The notes below the pieces were generated by a model. It did no database searches. It had not been told where the DNA came from and saw nothing but the letters and a program-made list of their open reading frames with translations. Shown here piece after piece: positions 52,593 through 60,530 of a stretch of 64,000 bases of DNA; within the stretch, counting starts at the first letter, position 1; every line of letters begins with the position of its first letter. The translations under genes and the position numbers were made by a program. The stretch comes from Micromonospora acroterricola (lineage in GTDB: Bacteria; Actinomycetota; Actinomycetes; Mycobacteriales; Micromonosporaceae): the NCBI RefSeq assembly GCF_003172955.1, contig NZ_QGKR01000364.1:1-64000 (forward strand). The letters are read 5' to 3'.

Positions 52593-53528
52593 TCAGTTCG
52601 CCTCCCTCAGCCGACGCCGGAGATAGACGGCGAGCAGCGCGATGATGAGCACGACCATCACGTTGCCGAGCGCGGCGGCGTAGCCGTAGTTGCCGTAGCG
52701 GAACGCCTCCTCGTAGGCGAAGAGCATCGGCAGCATGGTCTTGCCGCCCGGCCCGCCCGCGGTCAGCACGTAGACCAGGCCGAACGAGTTGAAGTTCCAG
52801 ATGAAGTCCAGCGACGTGATCGCCACGATCACCGGGGCCAGGGCGGGCAGCGTGACATGCCGGAACCGGTGCCACGTGCTGGCGCCGTCCACCGCGGCCG
52901 CCTCGTGCAGCTCGCGACCCACGCCCTGGAGGCCGGCGAGCAGGACGACGGTGGTCTGCGGCATGCCGGCCCAGACCCCGACGAGGATCACGGCGGGCAG
53001 CGCGGTGCTGAAGTCGCCGAGCCAGTTGGTTCGCAGCCCGTCGGCGCCGATCCGGTGGAAGAACTCGTTGAGCAGGCCGGCATCCGGGTGGTAGACGAGC
53101 TTCCAGAGGATGCCGACGACGACCGGCGGCATCGCCCACGGCACCACGGCGAGCACCCGGGCCACGCCCCGGAACCGCAGCTGCTGGTTGAGCAGCAGGG
53201 CCAGACCGAGGGCGAGCAGGAACTGGAGCACGGTCACCCCGACCGCCCAGAGCAGCCCGATCTTGAACGAGTTCCAGAACAGCTCGTCGCCGAGGAGTTC
53301 CCGGTAGTTGGCCAGGCCGGTGAAGGAGACCTCGACGTTGCGCCCGGCGCGGGCGTCGGTGAAGCCGAGGTAGATGCCGCGCAGCAGCGGAAACACCGAC
53401 AGCACCAGGATCGGCAGGAGCGACGGCAACAGCAGCAGGTAGATGGCGGTCCGGTCGGAGCGGAACCGGCTCGGCCGGCGGGCCGGGCCGGCCCGCTCGA
53501 CGTCCGGGCGCTCGGCCAGCGTGGTCAT
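52593..53528 (-). CDS. Sugar ABC transporter permease, MalF type
   Basis: Membrane permease of 311 residues with six segments after a charged N-terminus. The EAA motif is HEAAAVDGASTWHRFRHVTLP, and the periplasmic loop GLANYRELLGDELFWNSF is typical. The ATG at 53528 overlaps the LacI stop (53525-53528), so regulator and transporter are translated together. Confidence 0.95.
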   Translation of the reverse strand: MTTLAERPDVERAGPARRPSRFRSDRTAIYLLLLPSLLPILVLSVFPLLRGIYLGFTDARAGRNVEVSFTGLANYRELLGDELFWNSFKIGLLWAVGVTVLQFLLALGLALLLNQQLRFRGVARVLAVVPWAMPPVVVGILWKLVYHPDAGLLNEFFHRIGADGLRTNWLGDFSTALPAVILVGVWAGMPQTTVVLLAGLQGVGRELHEAAAVDGASTWHRFRHVTLPALAPVIVAITSLDFIWNFNSFGLVYVLTAGGPGGKTMLPMLFAYEEAFRYGNYGYAAALGNVMVVLIIALLAVYLRRRLREAN

Positions 53529-54616
53529 GAGGTCACCCCTTCGCTGGACGGGTGGGTGGTCGGTGGGCCGGCCGGACGAGGGGCCGGCGGCGTGACGCCA
53601 CTGGACGCGCGGATGGCGAGGCTCGGTGGCACCTGCTCGCGCCGCGGCGGCAGGGTCGGGTCGGCGATGCGTTGCAGCAGCAGCTCGGCGGCCCGGCGAC
53701 CGCGCTCGGCGGAGCCGAGCGAGACGCTGGAGAGCTGGGGAAACATCATCCGGGCCAGCTCGGTGTCGTCCATGCCGACCACGGCGACGTCCTGTGGCAC
53801 CCGGCGGCCGGCGGCGAGCAGGGCGTGCAGCGCTCCGACCGCGATGAGGTCGTTGGCGCAGACCAGGGCGTCCGGGTCGGTGCGGGCGAGCAGCCGCTCG
53901 GTGGCGGCGCGGCCGGCGGCGTACTGGAAGTCGCCGACCTCGATCAGGTCCTCGTCGAGCGGGATGCCGTGCTGGAGCAGGGCGGCCCGGAAGCCGGCGT
54001 CACGCGCGGCGCCCGGGACGGTGTCGAGCGGGCCGTTAACGAAGCCGATCCGGCGCCGGCCGGTGCCGACGAGGTGGTCCACGGCCAGCGCCACACCGTG
54101 CCGGGAGTCGGTACGCACGTTGTCCACCGCGGCGTCCGCGCCGAGCTGCCCGACCACCACCACCGGCACCGGGCTGTCCACCAGCGCGGTCAGGTGGTCG
54201 TCGGTGACCCGGATCGGCGAGACGATCATCCCGTCCACGTAGCGGTTGGCCAGCCGGCGCAGCAGCGCGGTCTCGTTGTCGATCCGCCCGCCGGTGGCGT
54301 GCACGAGCAGCTGCCGCCCGGAGGAGGCGACCACGGCCTCGATGGCGCGCATCATCTCGACGTAGACCGGGTTGCCGATGTCCTCGACGGCGAGCGCCAC
54401 GAGGCCGGTGCGCTGGGACTGCAACGACCGGGCGATCGCGTTCGGCACGTAACCCACCTCGGCGGCCGCGGCGCGTACCTTGCGGATCGTCTCCGGGCTT
54501 CCGCCGATCCCGTTGAGGACCCGCGAGGCGGACGCGATGGAGACGCCGGCGCGGGCGGCGACGGTGTGCACGGTGGGCCGGCCGTCAACCGGTTCCTGTA
54601 AACGTTTACGACCCAC
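53525..54616 (-). CDS. LacI-family transcriptional regulator
   Basis: Repressor of 363 residues. The helix-turn-helix is at about 13-40 (TVHTVAARAGVSIASASRVL) with the hinge helix NAIARSLQSQRTG, followed by a periplasmic-binding-like effector domain. The GTG at 54616 has GGAGGTG just upstream; the upstream reading is operator DNA. First gene of the ten-gene operon. Three AAACGTTT-centred sites lie inside its first codons and upstream, predicting autoregulation and control of the whole operon by a sugar effector. Confidence 0.93.
   Translation of the reverse strand: MGRKRLQEPVDGRPTVHTVAARAGVSIASASRVLNGIGGSPETIRKVRAAAAEVGYVPNAIARSLQSQRTGLVALAVEDIGNPVYVEMMRAIEAVVASSGRQLLVHATGGRIDNETALLRRLANRYVDGMIVSPIRVTDDHLTALVDSPVPVVVVGQLGADAAVDNVRTDSRHGVALAVDHLVGTGRRRIGFVNGPLDTVPGAARDAGFRAALLQHGIPLDEDLIEVGDFQYAAGRAATERLLARTDPDALVCANDLIAVGALHALLAAGRRVPQDVAVVGMDDTELARMMFPQLSSVSLGSAERGRRAAELLLQRIADPTLPPRREQVPPSLAIRASSGVTPPAPRPAGPPTTHPSSEGVTS
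54598..54609. promoter_or_regulatory. LacI operator O1, within the regulator's first codons
   Basis: A perfect palindrome, GTAAACGTTTAC, overlapping codons 3-7 of the LacI gene. The AAACGTTT core is the standard LacI/PurR/CcpA-type half-site arrangement. Confidence 0.8.
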
Positions 54617-54640
54617 GTTCGGCACCTCCACCCGATAGCT

Positions 54641-54652
54641 GTAAACGTTTCC
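54641..54652. promoter_or_regulatory. LacI operator O2
   Basis: GTAAACGTTTCC, matching O1 except at one arm end. Centred 43 bases upstream of O1, just upstream of the regulator's start codon. Confidence 0.75.
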
Positions 54653-54696
54653 GGGAGTCTGCGCCGCCTGCGGCGGAGAGGTCAAGGGCTCGTTAC

Positions 54697-54708
54697 GAAA
54701 ACGTTTCC
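54697..54708. promoter_or_regulatory. LacI operator O3
   Basis: GAAAACGTTTCC, centred 56 bases upstream of O2. Three sites at this spacing would allow DNA looping between promoter and coding region. Confidence 0.7.
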
Positions 54709-54815
54709 AACATGGGTCAGGCCGGACCCGCCTGGTTGATCAAGAGGTTTGCGTCATTCCGCCCCGCCGCTCAAAACTCGGGCGGAAGGACATCTCAGCT
54801 CACGGTGTTCGCCGC

Positions 54816-55421
54816 TCAGGCGGTGCGGGCACCGGCCCGGAGGAAGTCGATGGCGAGGTCGAGCACGGCCTCCAGATGATCGATCCTGCCGGTGGTGAGC
54901 AGCAGCAGCACGCCGCCCTGGATGCCGGCCAGCAGCGCCGCGGCCGCGCGGTCGGCGTCCACCTCGGGGGCGATGTCCCCGGTCGACTGCATGTGCCGGA
55001 TGCCCTCGGCGATCGCGTTCTGCCAGCGTGACATGAGCCCGGTCACCACCGCCTGCGCGCCCGGGCCACGCCGGCCCGCCTGGCCGAGCAGACCGTTGAG
55101 CGGGCACCGCACGCCCTGCGCGAGGTAGCGCTCGATCAGCCGGTCGCGCCAGGCCAGCCAGGCCGGCCAGGACGTCAGGTTGCTGAGCATCGGCTCCTGG
55201 TCGATGAGCACCTGGTCGGCCTCGTGCTGGGCCACGGCGAGCAGCAGCTCCTCCTTGCCGTCCGGGAAGTAGTGGAAGAGCTGGCCCTTGCTGGTGCCGG
55301 TGCGGGCCATGACGTCCTCGAGGCGGACCTCGTCGACGCCGCGCTCACGGATCTCGGCGGCGGCACCGGCGACGACCCGCGCCCGGGTCGCCTCGCCCTT
55401 GCGGGTCAACGCGCGTGTCAT
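54816..55421 (-). CDS. TetR-family transcriptional regulator
   Basis: Regulator of 201 residues. The N-terminal helix-turn-helix (about 8-60) includes GVDEVRLEDVMARTGTSKGQLFHYFPDGKE, and the rest is the helical ligand-binding domain of the TetR_C type found with oxidoreductases. The ATG at 55421 has GGAGG upstream. Divergent from an aldo/keto reductase with two identical-type 16-base operators between them, so it should repress both until an inducer binds. Confidence 0.92.
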   Translation of the reverse strand: MTRALTRKGEATRARVVAGAAAEIRERGVDEVRLEDVMARTGTSKGQLFHYFPDGKEELLLAVAQHEADQVLIDQEPMLSNLTSWPAWLAWRDRLIERYLAQGVRCPLNGLLGQAGRRGPGAQAVVTGLMSRWQNAIAEGIRHMQSTGDIAPEVDADRAAAALLAGIQGGVLLLLTTGRIDHLEAVLDLAIDFLRAGARTA

Positions 55422-55446
55422 GAGACCTCCGCCACCGATCCTCGTC

Positions 55447-55462
55447 TGGACCTGCCAGTCCA
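55447..55462. promoter_or_regulatory. TetR operator A
   Basis: TGGACCTGCCAGTCCA, a 16-base palindrome 26 bases upstream of the tetR-type start. Its arms TGGAC/GTCCA are shared with operator B. Confidence 0.82.
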
Positions 55463-55478
55463 ACCCTAGCTCGCTCTT

Positions 55479-55494
55479 TGGACTTGCCGGTCCA
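55479..55494. promoter_or_regulatory. TetR operator B
   Basis: TGGACTTGCCGGTCCA, the second copy, exactly 32 bases from operator A (about three helical turns, same face) and 70 bases before the aldo/keto reductase start. Confidence 0.82.
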
Positions 55495-55563
55495 TTTTTG
55501 CCGAGCAAAAGTCTGGGCCACGCGGTCCACTCCGGGCCGGCGAGCGATCGGAAGGACGCAACC

Positions 55564-56667
55564 ATGAACCAGTACTACCTGCTCGGACGGTCCGGTCTGC
55601 GGGTGAGCCGACTGGCACTGGGCACGATGAACTTCGGCGTCGACGGGTTCCACGCCGCGTACGGCAGGACCGAGGAGGAGGCCGAGCCGATCTTCCGCCG
55701 CTACCTGGAGGCGGGCGGGAACCTCATCGACACGGCGGACTTCTACACCGCCGGGGAGAGCGAACGCATCCTCGGCCGCCTGATCGACCGCGCCGGTGTC
55801 CGGGATCGACTCGTGCTCACCAGCAAGTTCACCAACACGATCGACCCGAGCGACCCGAACGCCAGCGGCAACGGCCGCAAGCACATCGTGCGCGCCCTGG
55901 ACGCCTCGCTGCGCCGGCTCGGCACCGACTACATCGACCTGTACCTGCTGCACACCTGGGACCGGATCACCCCGGTCGAGGAGGTCGTGCAGACGTTCGA
56001 CGACCTGGTGCGCGTCGGCAAGATCCGGTACGCCGGCCTCTCCGACGTGCCGGCCTGGTACGCGGCACGGGCGCAGAGCTACGCCGAGGCGCACGGTCTG
56101 GCCCCGATGATCACTGTGCAGCTCCCGTACTCCCTGGTCATGCGCGACATCGAGGCGGAGTACGTGTCGATGGCCCAGACCCTCGGCATGGGCCTCACGG
56201 CGTGGAGCCCGATCGGCGGCGGCCTGCTCAGCGGCAAGTACCGGCGGACCGGCGAGGGCATGAGCGGGACCGGTCGGTTGACCAATCCCGACGCCCCGGG
56301 TCGGGAGATCAACCCCAGGGACTGGCAGGTGATCGAGGCGCTGGAGGGCGTGGCCGCGGACCTGGGCCGCAGCATGGCCCAGGTGGCGATCAACTGGGTG
56401 GCCACCCAGCCCGCCGTCGCCTCGGTGGTCATCGGGGCGAGCAGCCCCGAGCAGCTCGACAGCAACCTCGCCGCGCTCGACTTCGAGATCCCGGCGGACG
56501 CCCGTCGCCGTCTCGAGGAGGCCGGCGCGCCGCACGTCGGGATGCCCTACGGGATGTTCACCCCGCAGTACCAGTCCTGGGTGGTGAGCCCCGGCCTCGG
56601 CATCGGCGACAAGCCGGCCGGGTACGCGCCGCCGGTGTTCAACGGCGCCACCCAACCCGCCAACTGA
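55564..56667 (+). CDS. Aldo/keto reductase (YajO/general stress 69 type)
   Basis: NAD(P)H-dependent oxidoreductase of 367 residues. The catalytic Asp and Tyr are in NLIDTADFYTAGES, Lys in LTSKFTN, and His in LLHTWDR. The long C-terminus (PHVGMPYGMFTPQYQSW) extends past the barrel. GGAAGG precedes the ATG at 55564. Divergent from the TetR regulator and very probably its target, so induced by an aldehyde, ketone or other small molecule. Confidence 0.93.
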   Translation: MNQYYLLGRSGLRVSRLALGTMNFGVDGFHAAYGRTEEEAEPIFRRYLEAGGNLIDTADFYTAGESERILGRLIDRAGVRDRLVLTSKFTNTIDPSDPNASGNGRKHIVRALDASLRRLGTDYIDLYLLHTWDRITPVEEVVQTFDDLVRVGKIRYAGLSDVPAWYAARAQSYAEAHGLAPMITVQLPYSLVMRDIEAEYVSMAQTLGMGLTAWSPIGGGLLSGKYRRTGEGMSGTGRLTNPDAPGREINPRDWQVIEALEGVAADLGRSMAQVAINWVATQPAVASVVIGASSPEQLDSNLAALDFEIPADARRRLEEAGAPHVGMPYGMFTPQYQSWVVSPGLGIGDKPAGYAPPVFNGATQPAN

Positions 56668-56735
56668 CAATCGACCGACATCTGCCCGCTGCGGCAGCGC
56701 CGGCAGGCCCGTCCGCGCCTGACCGGGAACTCGGC

Positions 56736-56769
56736 GGTGGTGGCAGGGGCGTACGCCCCTGCCACCACC
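56736..56769. terminator. Bidirectional hairpin terminator between reductase and hydrolase genes
   Basis: Perfect 15-base arms (GGTGGTGGCAGGGGC and GCCCCTGCCACCACC) around a GTAC loop, between convergent genes. Confidence 0.88.
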
Positions 56770-56782
56770 TCGGCGTCGACGC

Positions 56783-57787
56783 CTACCCGGCGGCGGCAGT
56801 CGTCGGGGCAGGCGCCGGTTCTTCCTCGTAGAGCGCGACGTACCGGCGGCGCAGCTCGGATCCGTCGACGCCGAGCGCGGCGAGGGCGAGCACATCGTGA
56901 CGCACGCCCAACGACTCCGGCAGCGTGCAGACGCCGAGCGTGATCCCGTTGGCCCTGGCGATCCCGCCCGGCACGCCCACCGCCGCCGCGGGGTCCACCA
57001 CGCCGTCGAGCGGGCTGATCGCGACCGCCGCGCTGAGCAGACCGGTGCGTCGCGGCGGAACCGGAAGGTTGCGCGCGATCATCAGGTACTGCGTGACCGC
57101 GGACAGGGAGTAGCCGCGCGAGGTGACACGGTCGGGCAGGAGGCGGCGGCCGTACAGCACGGTGAGCGGTTTGACGGCGAACGCCGGCGCCTGGCGTGGG
57201 TCCGGCCTGAAGAAGGGCGACAGCAGCAGCAGACGCCGCACGACGTCGCCGCGGACCTGGGCCAGCCAGGCGGCCAGCACCGCTCCGCCGGAGATGCCCA
57301 CGACACCCACCTCCTCCCCGAGCCCCGCCGCGACGGTCAGGGCCTCCGCGGCGTACGCGGTCAGGTCGCCGGCCTCGACCCGGTGGTGGGCCCGCCGGTC
57401 GACGGTGCCGTGGTGGGGCGCCCGCGGAATCCACACGTTGTAGCCCCGGTCGAAGAACTCCTTGGCCAGCTCGTCGTACTGGTCCGGCGCGTGGGTGTAT
57501 CCGTGCAGCAGCAGCACCGCCCTGCCGGTACGGGAGCCGTGGCTCAGCAACCGGCTGCGTGACTCCGGCCGGACCAGCGGGTCTACGGCCTCGGCCGCCA
57601 TGATGGTCTCGGCGACGCCGGTGGCGGCGGCGAAGTCGAGCGGGTGCGCGGGTGCCCCACGCAGTTCACGGCGGCGTAGCGGCCACAGGTAGAGCGCGAC
57701 CACCGCCGACACGAGCAGCGTCAGCGCGCCGGTGGCGAGGGCGAGGCAGCAGTCGACGACGGTGAGCTGTCCACCGAGCAGGCCCAT
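56783..57787 (-). CDS. Membrane-anchored alpha/beta-hydrolase
   Basis: 334 residues. One N-terminal transmembrane segment (about 8-34, VDCCLALATGALTLLVSAVVALYLW) anchors a hydrolase domain with the oxyanion region LLLHGYTHAPDQY and nucleophile Ser in VVGISGGAV. The catalytic acid and the His are not certain by eye. The ATG at 57787 is preferred because upstream codons are Pro/Gly-rich non-coding sequence. Substrate unknown. Confidence 0.82.
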   Translation of the reverse strand: MGLLGGQLTVVDCCLALATGALTLLVSAVVALYLWPLRRRELRGAPAHPLDFAAATGVAETIMAAEAVDPLVRPESRSRLLSHGSRTGRAVLLLHGYTHAPDQYDELAKEFFDRGYNVWIPRAPHHGTVDRRAHHRVEAGDLTAYAAEALTVAAGLGEEVGVVGISGGAVLAAWLAQVRGDVVRRLLLLSPFFRPDPRQAPAFAVKPLTVLYGRRLLPDRVTSRGYSLSAVTQYLMIARNLPVPPRRTGLLSAAVAISPLDGVVDPAAAVGVPGGIARANGITLGVCTLPESLGVRHDVLALAALGVDGSELRRRYVALYEEEPAPAPTTAAAG

Positions 57788-57876
57788 CGGTGTCAGGCCT
57801 GGTGGGGGGCACTGGCGACGATCTTCGGCACCGTCAGATCCTCTCACCGCCCCGGTCATCGATGCGGCGGTGGGGA

Positions 57877-57911
57877 CGGGGTGCGCCCCGCTGGCGGCAG
57901 GGCGCACCCCG
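57877..57911 (-). terminator. Hairpin terminator of the GNAT-type gene
   Basis: Twelve-base arms (CGGGGTGCGCCC and GGGCGCACCCCG) with an 11-base loop, six bases downstream of the GNAT stop on the minus strand. Confidence 0.7.
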
Positions 57912-57916
57912 GTCGG

Positions 57917-58855
57917 TCAGCCCTGCTGATCCGTGCTGGCGGGCGTGCCCTCCGCAACGGACGGCCCTTCGGTTGCCGGCGCGAAGACGACCCGCGTACG
58001 CAACTGCCGGAAACCGGTCCGTTCCAGCTCCGCCAGCACCGCCACCCGGTGGGCGTCCACGTCGGCGATCACCTCCCGGGCGCCGCCGTCGGCCAGCATC
58101 CGGACCGCCTCGGCCAGCAGTTCACCCCGGACGGCCTCGTCGAGCAGACCGAGGTAGACGACGAGCGGATAGCAGGCGTCCCCGGCCGTTCCGACCAGCC
58201 CGACCGGCTCGCCGGCGGCCTCCGCGACCCGCCAGTCCCCGGCCGACCCCGGCAGCCAGGCGAGCGGGTCGGTCGCCAGGTCCACGCCGCCGACCGCCCG
58301 CGCGATCTCCGCGCCGGTCAGCACGTCCGGCTCGGCGATCCGGGCGACCAGGGCGTTGATCTCGGTCGGGCCGGCCGCGGGGCGGAACGCGTACCGCCCG
58401 GAGGTGGCCGGTAACGGCGTGCCCGTCCAGGAGCATCTCAGCCGCTCCCCCCGCTCGACCAGGCCGGCGAGCCGGGCCGCCGCCATCGGCGCCTCCATCA
58501 CGGCCAGCACCTCGGGCCGGCGCCGCCAGTGCGCCGGCATGGCGGCGTAGTAGAGGCCGGGACCGTCCAGTGCCTCGTGGGCGGCGCGCAGCAGTGCCGC
58601 GCCCACCTCCGGTTCGGCGTCCAGGTCGAACCGGTCCAGCCAGGGAGCACCGACGGCCCCCGGCGGAAGGAGCCACGCCGCCCGGCCGACCACCCGGCCG
58701 GCCCGGAGGGCGACCCAGGTGGTCTCGGGCCGGTAGCCGCCGCCGGCGATTCCGTCGGCGTAGGCGACCTGACGCAGTTGGGGCAGCGGATCGGGCATCG
58801 AGTCGAACAGGGGTTCCTCGCCCGCGACGAGCGGACGGATGACCAGATCAGTCAT
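57917..58855 (-). CDS. GNAT-like acetyltransferase-fold protein
   Basis: 312 residues with two GNAT-like halves: a first about 1-140 (ITWVALRAGRVVGRAAW-like strand) and a second about 150-300 ending GFRQLRTRVVFA. The C-terminal tail is disordered. Members acetylate small molecules or proteins, but here the acetyl-CoA loop is not distinct, so catalysis is unproven. GGAGG lies eight bases before the ATG. It contains a rare TTA leucine codon (58412-58414 on the minus strand). Confidence 0.72.
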   Translation of the reverse strand: MTDLVIRPLVAGEEPLFDSMPDPLPQLRQVAYADGIAGGGYRPETTWVALRAGRVVGRAAWLLPPGAVGAPWLDRFDLDAEPEVGAALLRAAHEALDGPGLYYAAMPAHWRRRPEVLAVMEAPMAAARLAGLVERGERLRCSWTGTPLPATSGRYAFRPAAGPTEINALVARIAEPDVLTGAEIARAVGGVDLATDPLAWLPGSAGDWRVAEAAGEPVGLVGTAGDACYPLVVYLGLLDEAVRGELLAEAVRMLADGGAREVIADVDAHRVAVLAELERTGFRQLRTRVVFAPATEGPSVAEGTPASTDQQG

Positions 58856-58923
58856 GCGTTGATCCTCCGGAAAGCGAGCGCCCCGGGTCAGATCCGCGTG
58901 GACGCCGGAGCGCGGAGGGGGCG

Positions 58924-58945
58924 CAGAACATCGGACATTGTTCTG
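58924..58945. promoter_or_regulatory. Inverted repeat upstream of the GNAT-like gene
   Basis: CAGAACA and TGTTCTG, perfect seven-base arms with an eight-base spacer, about 70-90 bases upstream of the GNAT start. Possible operator; no neighbouring regulator. Confidence 0.4.
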
Positions 58946-59058
58946 ACCTCCTCCCGGCTCGACGGCGTGCCGGAAAACCTACTCGACGCGCTCGCCGGCC
59001 CGCAAGACCACGACTCGGGCTGCCGCGTCCGGCTCGCACGGGCGGGCTCGGGCGCCGG

Positions 59059-60258
59059 CTACAGCGGCGGGTTGGTCTCCGGGCCTCGCCGGTGGAGGAT
59101 CCCGTCGAAAATGGCGATCCCGGCCAGGATCAACCCCGCGGTGGCAGACGCGACGATCGGCGGGAGGAACACCATGGGTGGCGCCGCCACGGCCAGCACC
59201 AGCACACCGATCAACAGCACGCGGCAGCGCGGCCCGCTCCAGGACAACTGCTCCAGGTAGGTCCGCCCAATCAGGAACAGCGCGGGGCCGCCGAAGATGA
59301 TGACCACCAGCGCCCAGTCGATCGGCGGGTCCGGGTCCTCGATGACCTGCCCGTAGCCGACCGCCGTGCAGATGATGCCGCCGACGATGAGCAGCAGGCT
59401 GAAGCTCGCCCACCGGGACAGTTGCAGCCCTTCCCCGGCCGAGCTGGCGGCGCTGTCCCGGGCTGGGCCGACGTGGTAGAAGTAGATCCGCCAGAACGCC
59501 ACCACCGCCACGAACGCGGCGACGAGGGTGACGGTCCGCTCGGTCGAGAAGCCCGGAAAGCTGATGGTGATGCCGGCCTCGAGCACCACCTCGGCGAGCG
59601 CGATCATGAAGAACTGGTTGTACCGCTCGGCGAGGTGGGAGTAGGAGATCTTGGACAGGGCGCTCAGCCGCGCCCCCCGGATCCCGAACGCGGGCCAGTT
59701 GGTCGCCGCCCCGACGACCTCGATGGCGAGTGCGAGGGTCCAGAAGACGCCACGGCCGAGGCCGCCGCTGATGCCACCGCCGATCCAGAGCACGCCGGAC
59801 ACCGCGTGCCAGGTCAGGACCCGGGCCGAGACCTCCCGCATCGCGTGCCCGCGCAGGGCCCACGTCAGGTAGAGCGGTCGGCCTACCTGGATGAGGACGT
59901 ACGTGCAGGCGAAGATCACACCACGCTGGCCGAACGCCTGCGGCAGCGTGACCGCCAGCACCAGTGTGCCGAACATCGTGGCCAGGAGGACGATCTGGAT
60001 GTCGGTCCGGCGGGGGTCGTAGGTGCTCGCCATCAGCGCGTTGAGTGACCAGATCATCCACATCGCCGCGAAGAACAACAGCGTCTGGCCCGCCTCCGAC
60101 AGCAGCGCGTGCCGGACGATGGTCAGGTCATCCGCGACCCGCCCGGCGAGGCGGGCGAGCGCGAAGACGTAGACGATGTCGAAGAGCAGCTCCAGGACGG
60201 TCGCCCGGCGCGGGCTCGTGCTGTCCCCGAGCCCCGCGAACCAGGCGGGCGTCACCAC
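59059..60258 (-). CDS. ltrA: Low-temperature-requirement A (LtrA) family membrane protein
   Basis: Membrane protein of 399 residues with about 11 hydrophobic segments. The start region RRATVLELLFDIVYVFALARL is the LtrA signature, and HLAERYNQFFMIALAEVVLEAG recurs later in the family. Function in actinobacteria is unknown. Start is GTG at 60258 or the next codon. It lies 12 bases after a 33-codon ORF with a strong ribosome-binding site. Confidence 0.88.
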   Translation of the reverse strand: MVTPAWFAGLGDSTSPRRATVLELLFDIVYVFALARLAGRVADDLTIVRHALLSEAGQTLLFFAAMWMIWSLNALMASTYDPRRTDIQIVLLATMFGTLVLAVTLPQAFGQRGVIFACTYVLIQVGRPLYLTWALRGHAMREVSARVLTWHAVSGVLWIGGGISGGLGRGVFWTLALAIEVVGAATNWPAFGIRGARLSALSKISYSHLAERYNQFFMIALAEVVLEAGITISFPGFSTERTVTLVAAFVAVVAFWRIYFYHVGPARDSAASSAGEGLQLSRWASFSLLLIVGGIICTAVGYGQVIEDPDPPIDWALVVIIFGGPALFLIGRTYLEQLSWSGPRCRVLLIGVLVLAVAAPPMVFLPPIVASATAGLILAGIAIFDGILHRRGPETNPPL

Positions 60259-60270
60259 GGAGCGATCAGC

Positions 60271-60372
60271 TCAGCCGGCCACGGCGGCCGACACCGGCAC
60301 GCCGAGGTGGGCGAGCACCGCGGCGACCAGCCGCCGGGCCCGGTGGCGGTGCTCGGTGATCTGCCCCGCCAT
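60271..60372 (-). CDS. Small hypothetical protein upstream of ltrA
   Basis: A 33-residue ORF (MAGQITEHRHRARRLVAAVL ... SAAVAG) with AAGGAGG eight bases before the ATG at 60372, a better signal than ltrA has. It ends 12 bases before ltrA, so it may couple translation of ltrA or encode a small amphipathic peptide. Reading is clean and short; no family is recognised. Confidence 0.5.
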   Translation of the reverse strand: MAGQITEHRHRARRLVAAVLAHLGVPVSAAVAG

Positions 60373-60530
60373 CCCCTGAGCCTCCTTGCGGACCGGTCGA
60401 GCCCCATCCCTGTTGGGGGATTTTATCCCGATCTCGGCCGCTCCCGGGAGTTATGCGGACAGCTCTCCGGGTCGGCTCGGTGACGGTTCGGGCCGCCCGG
60501 CTCCCACCCGGCTGGAGATCTGCTGCGCTC

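Noticed and set aside
50342..52645. 767-codon plus-strand open frame opposite the sugar-binding protein and permease
   Set aside because: Glu/Arg-rich low-complexity reading antisense to intact ABC genes.
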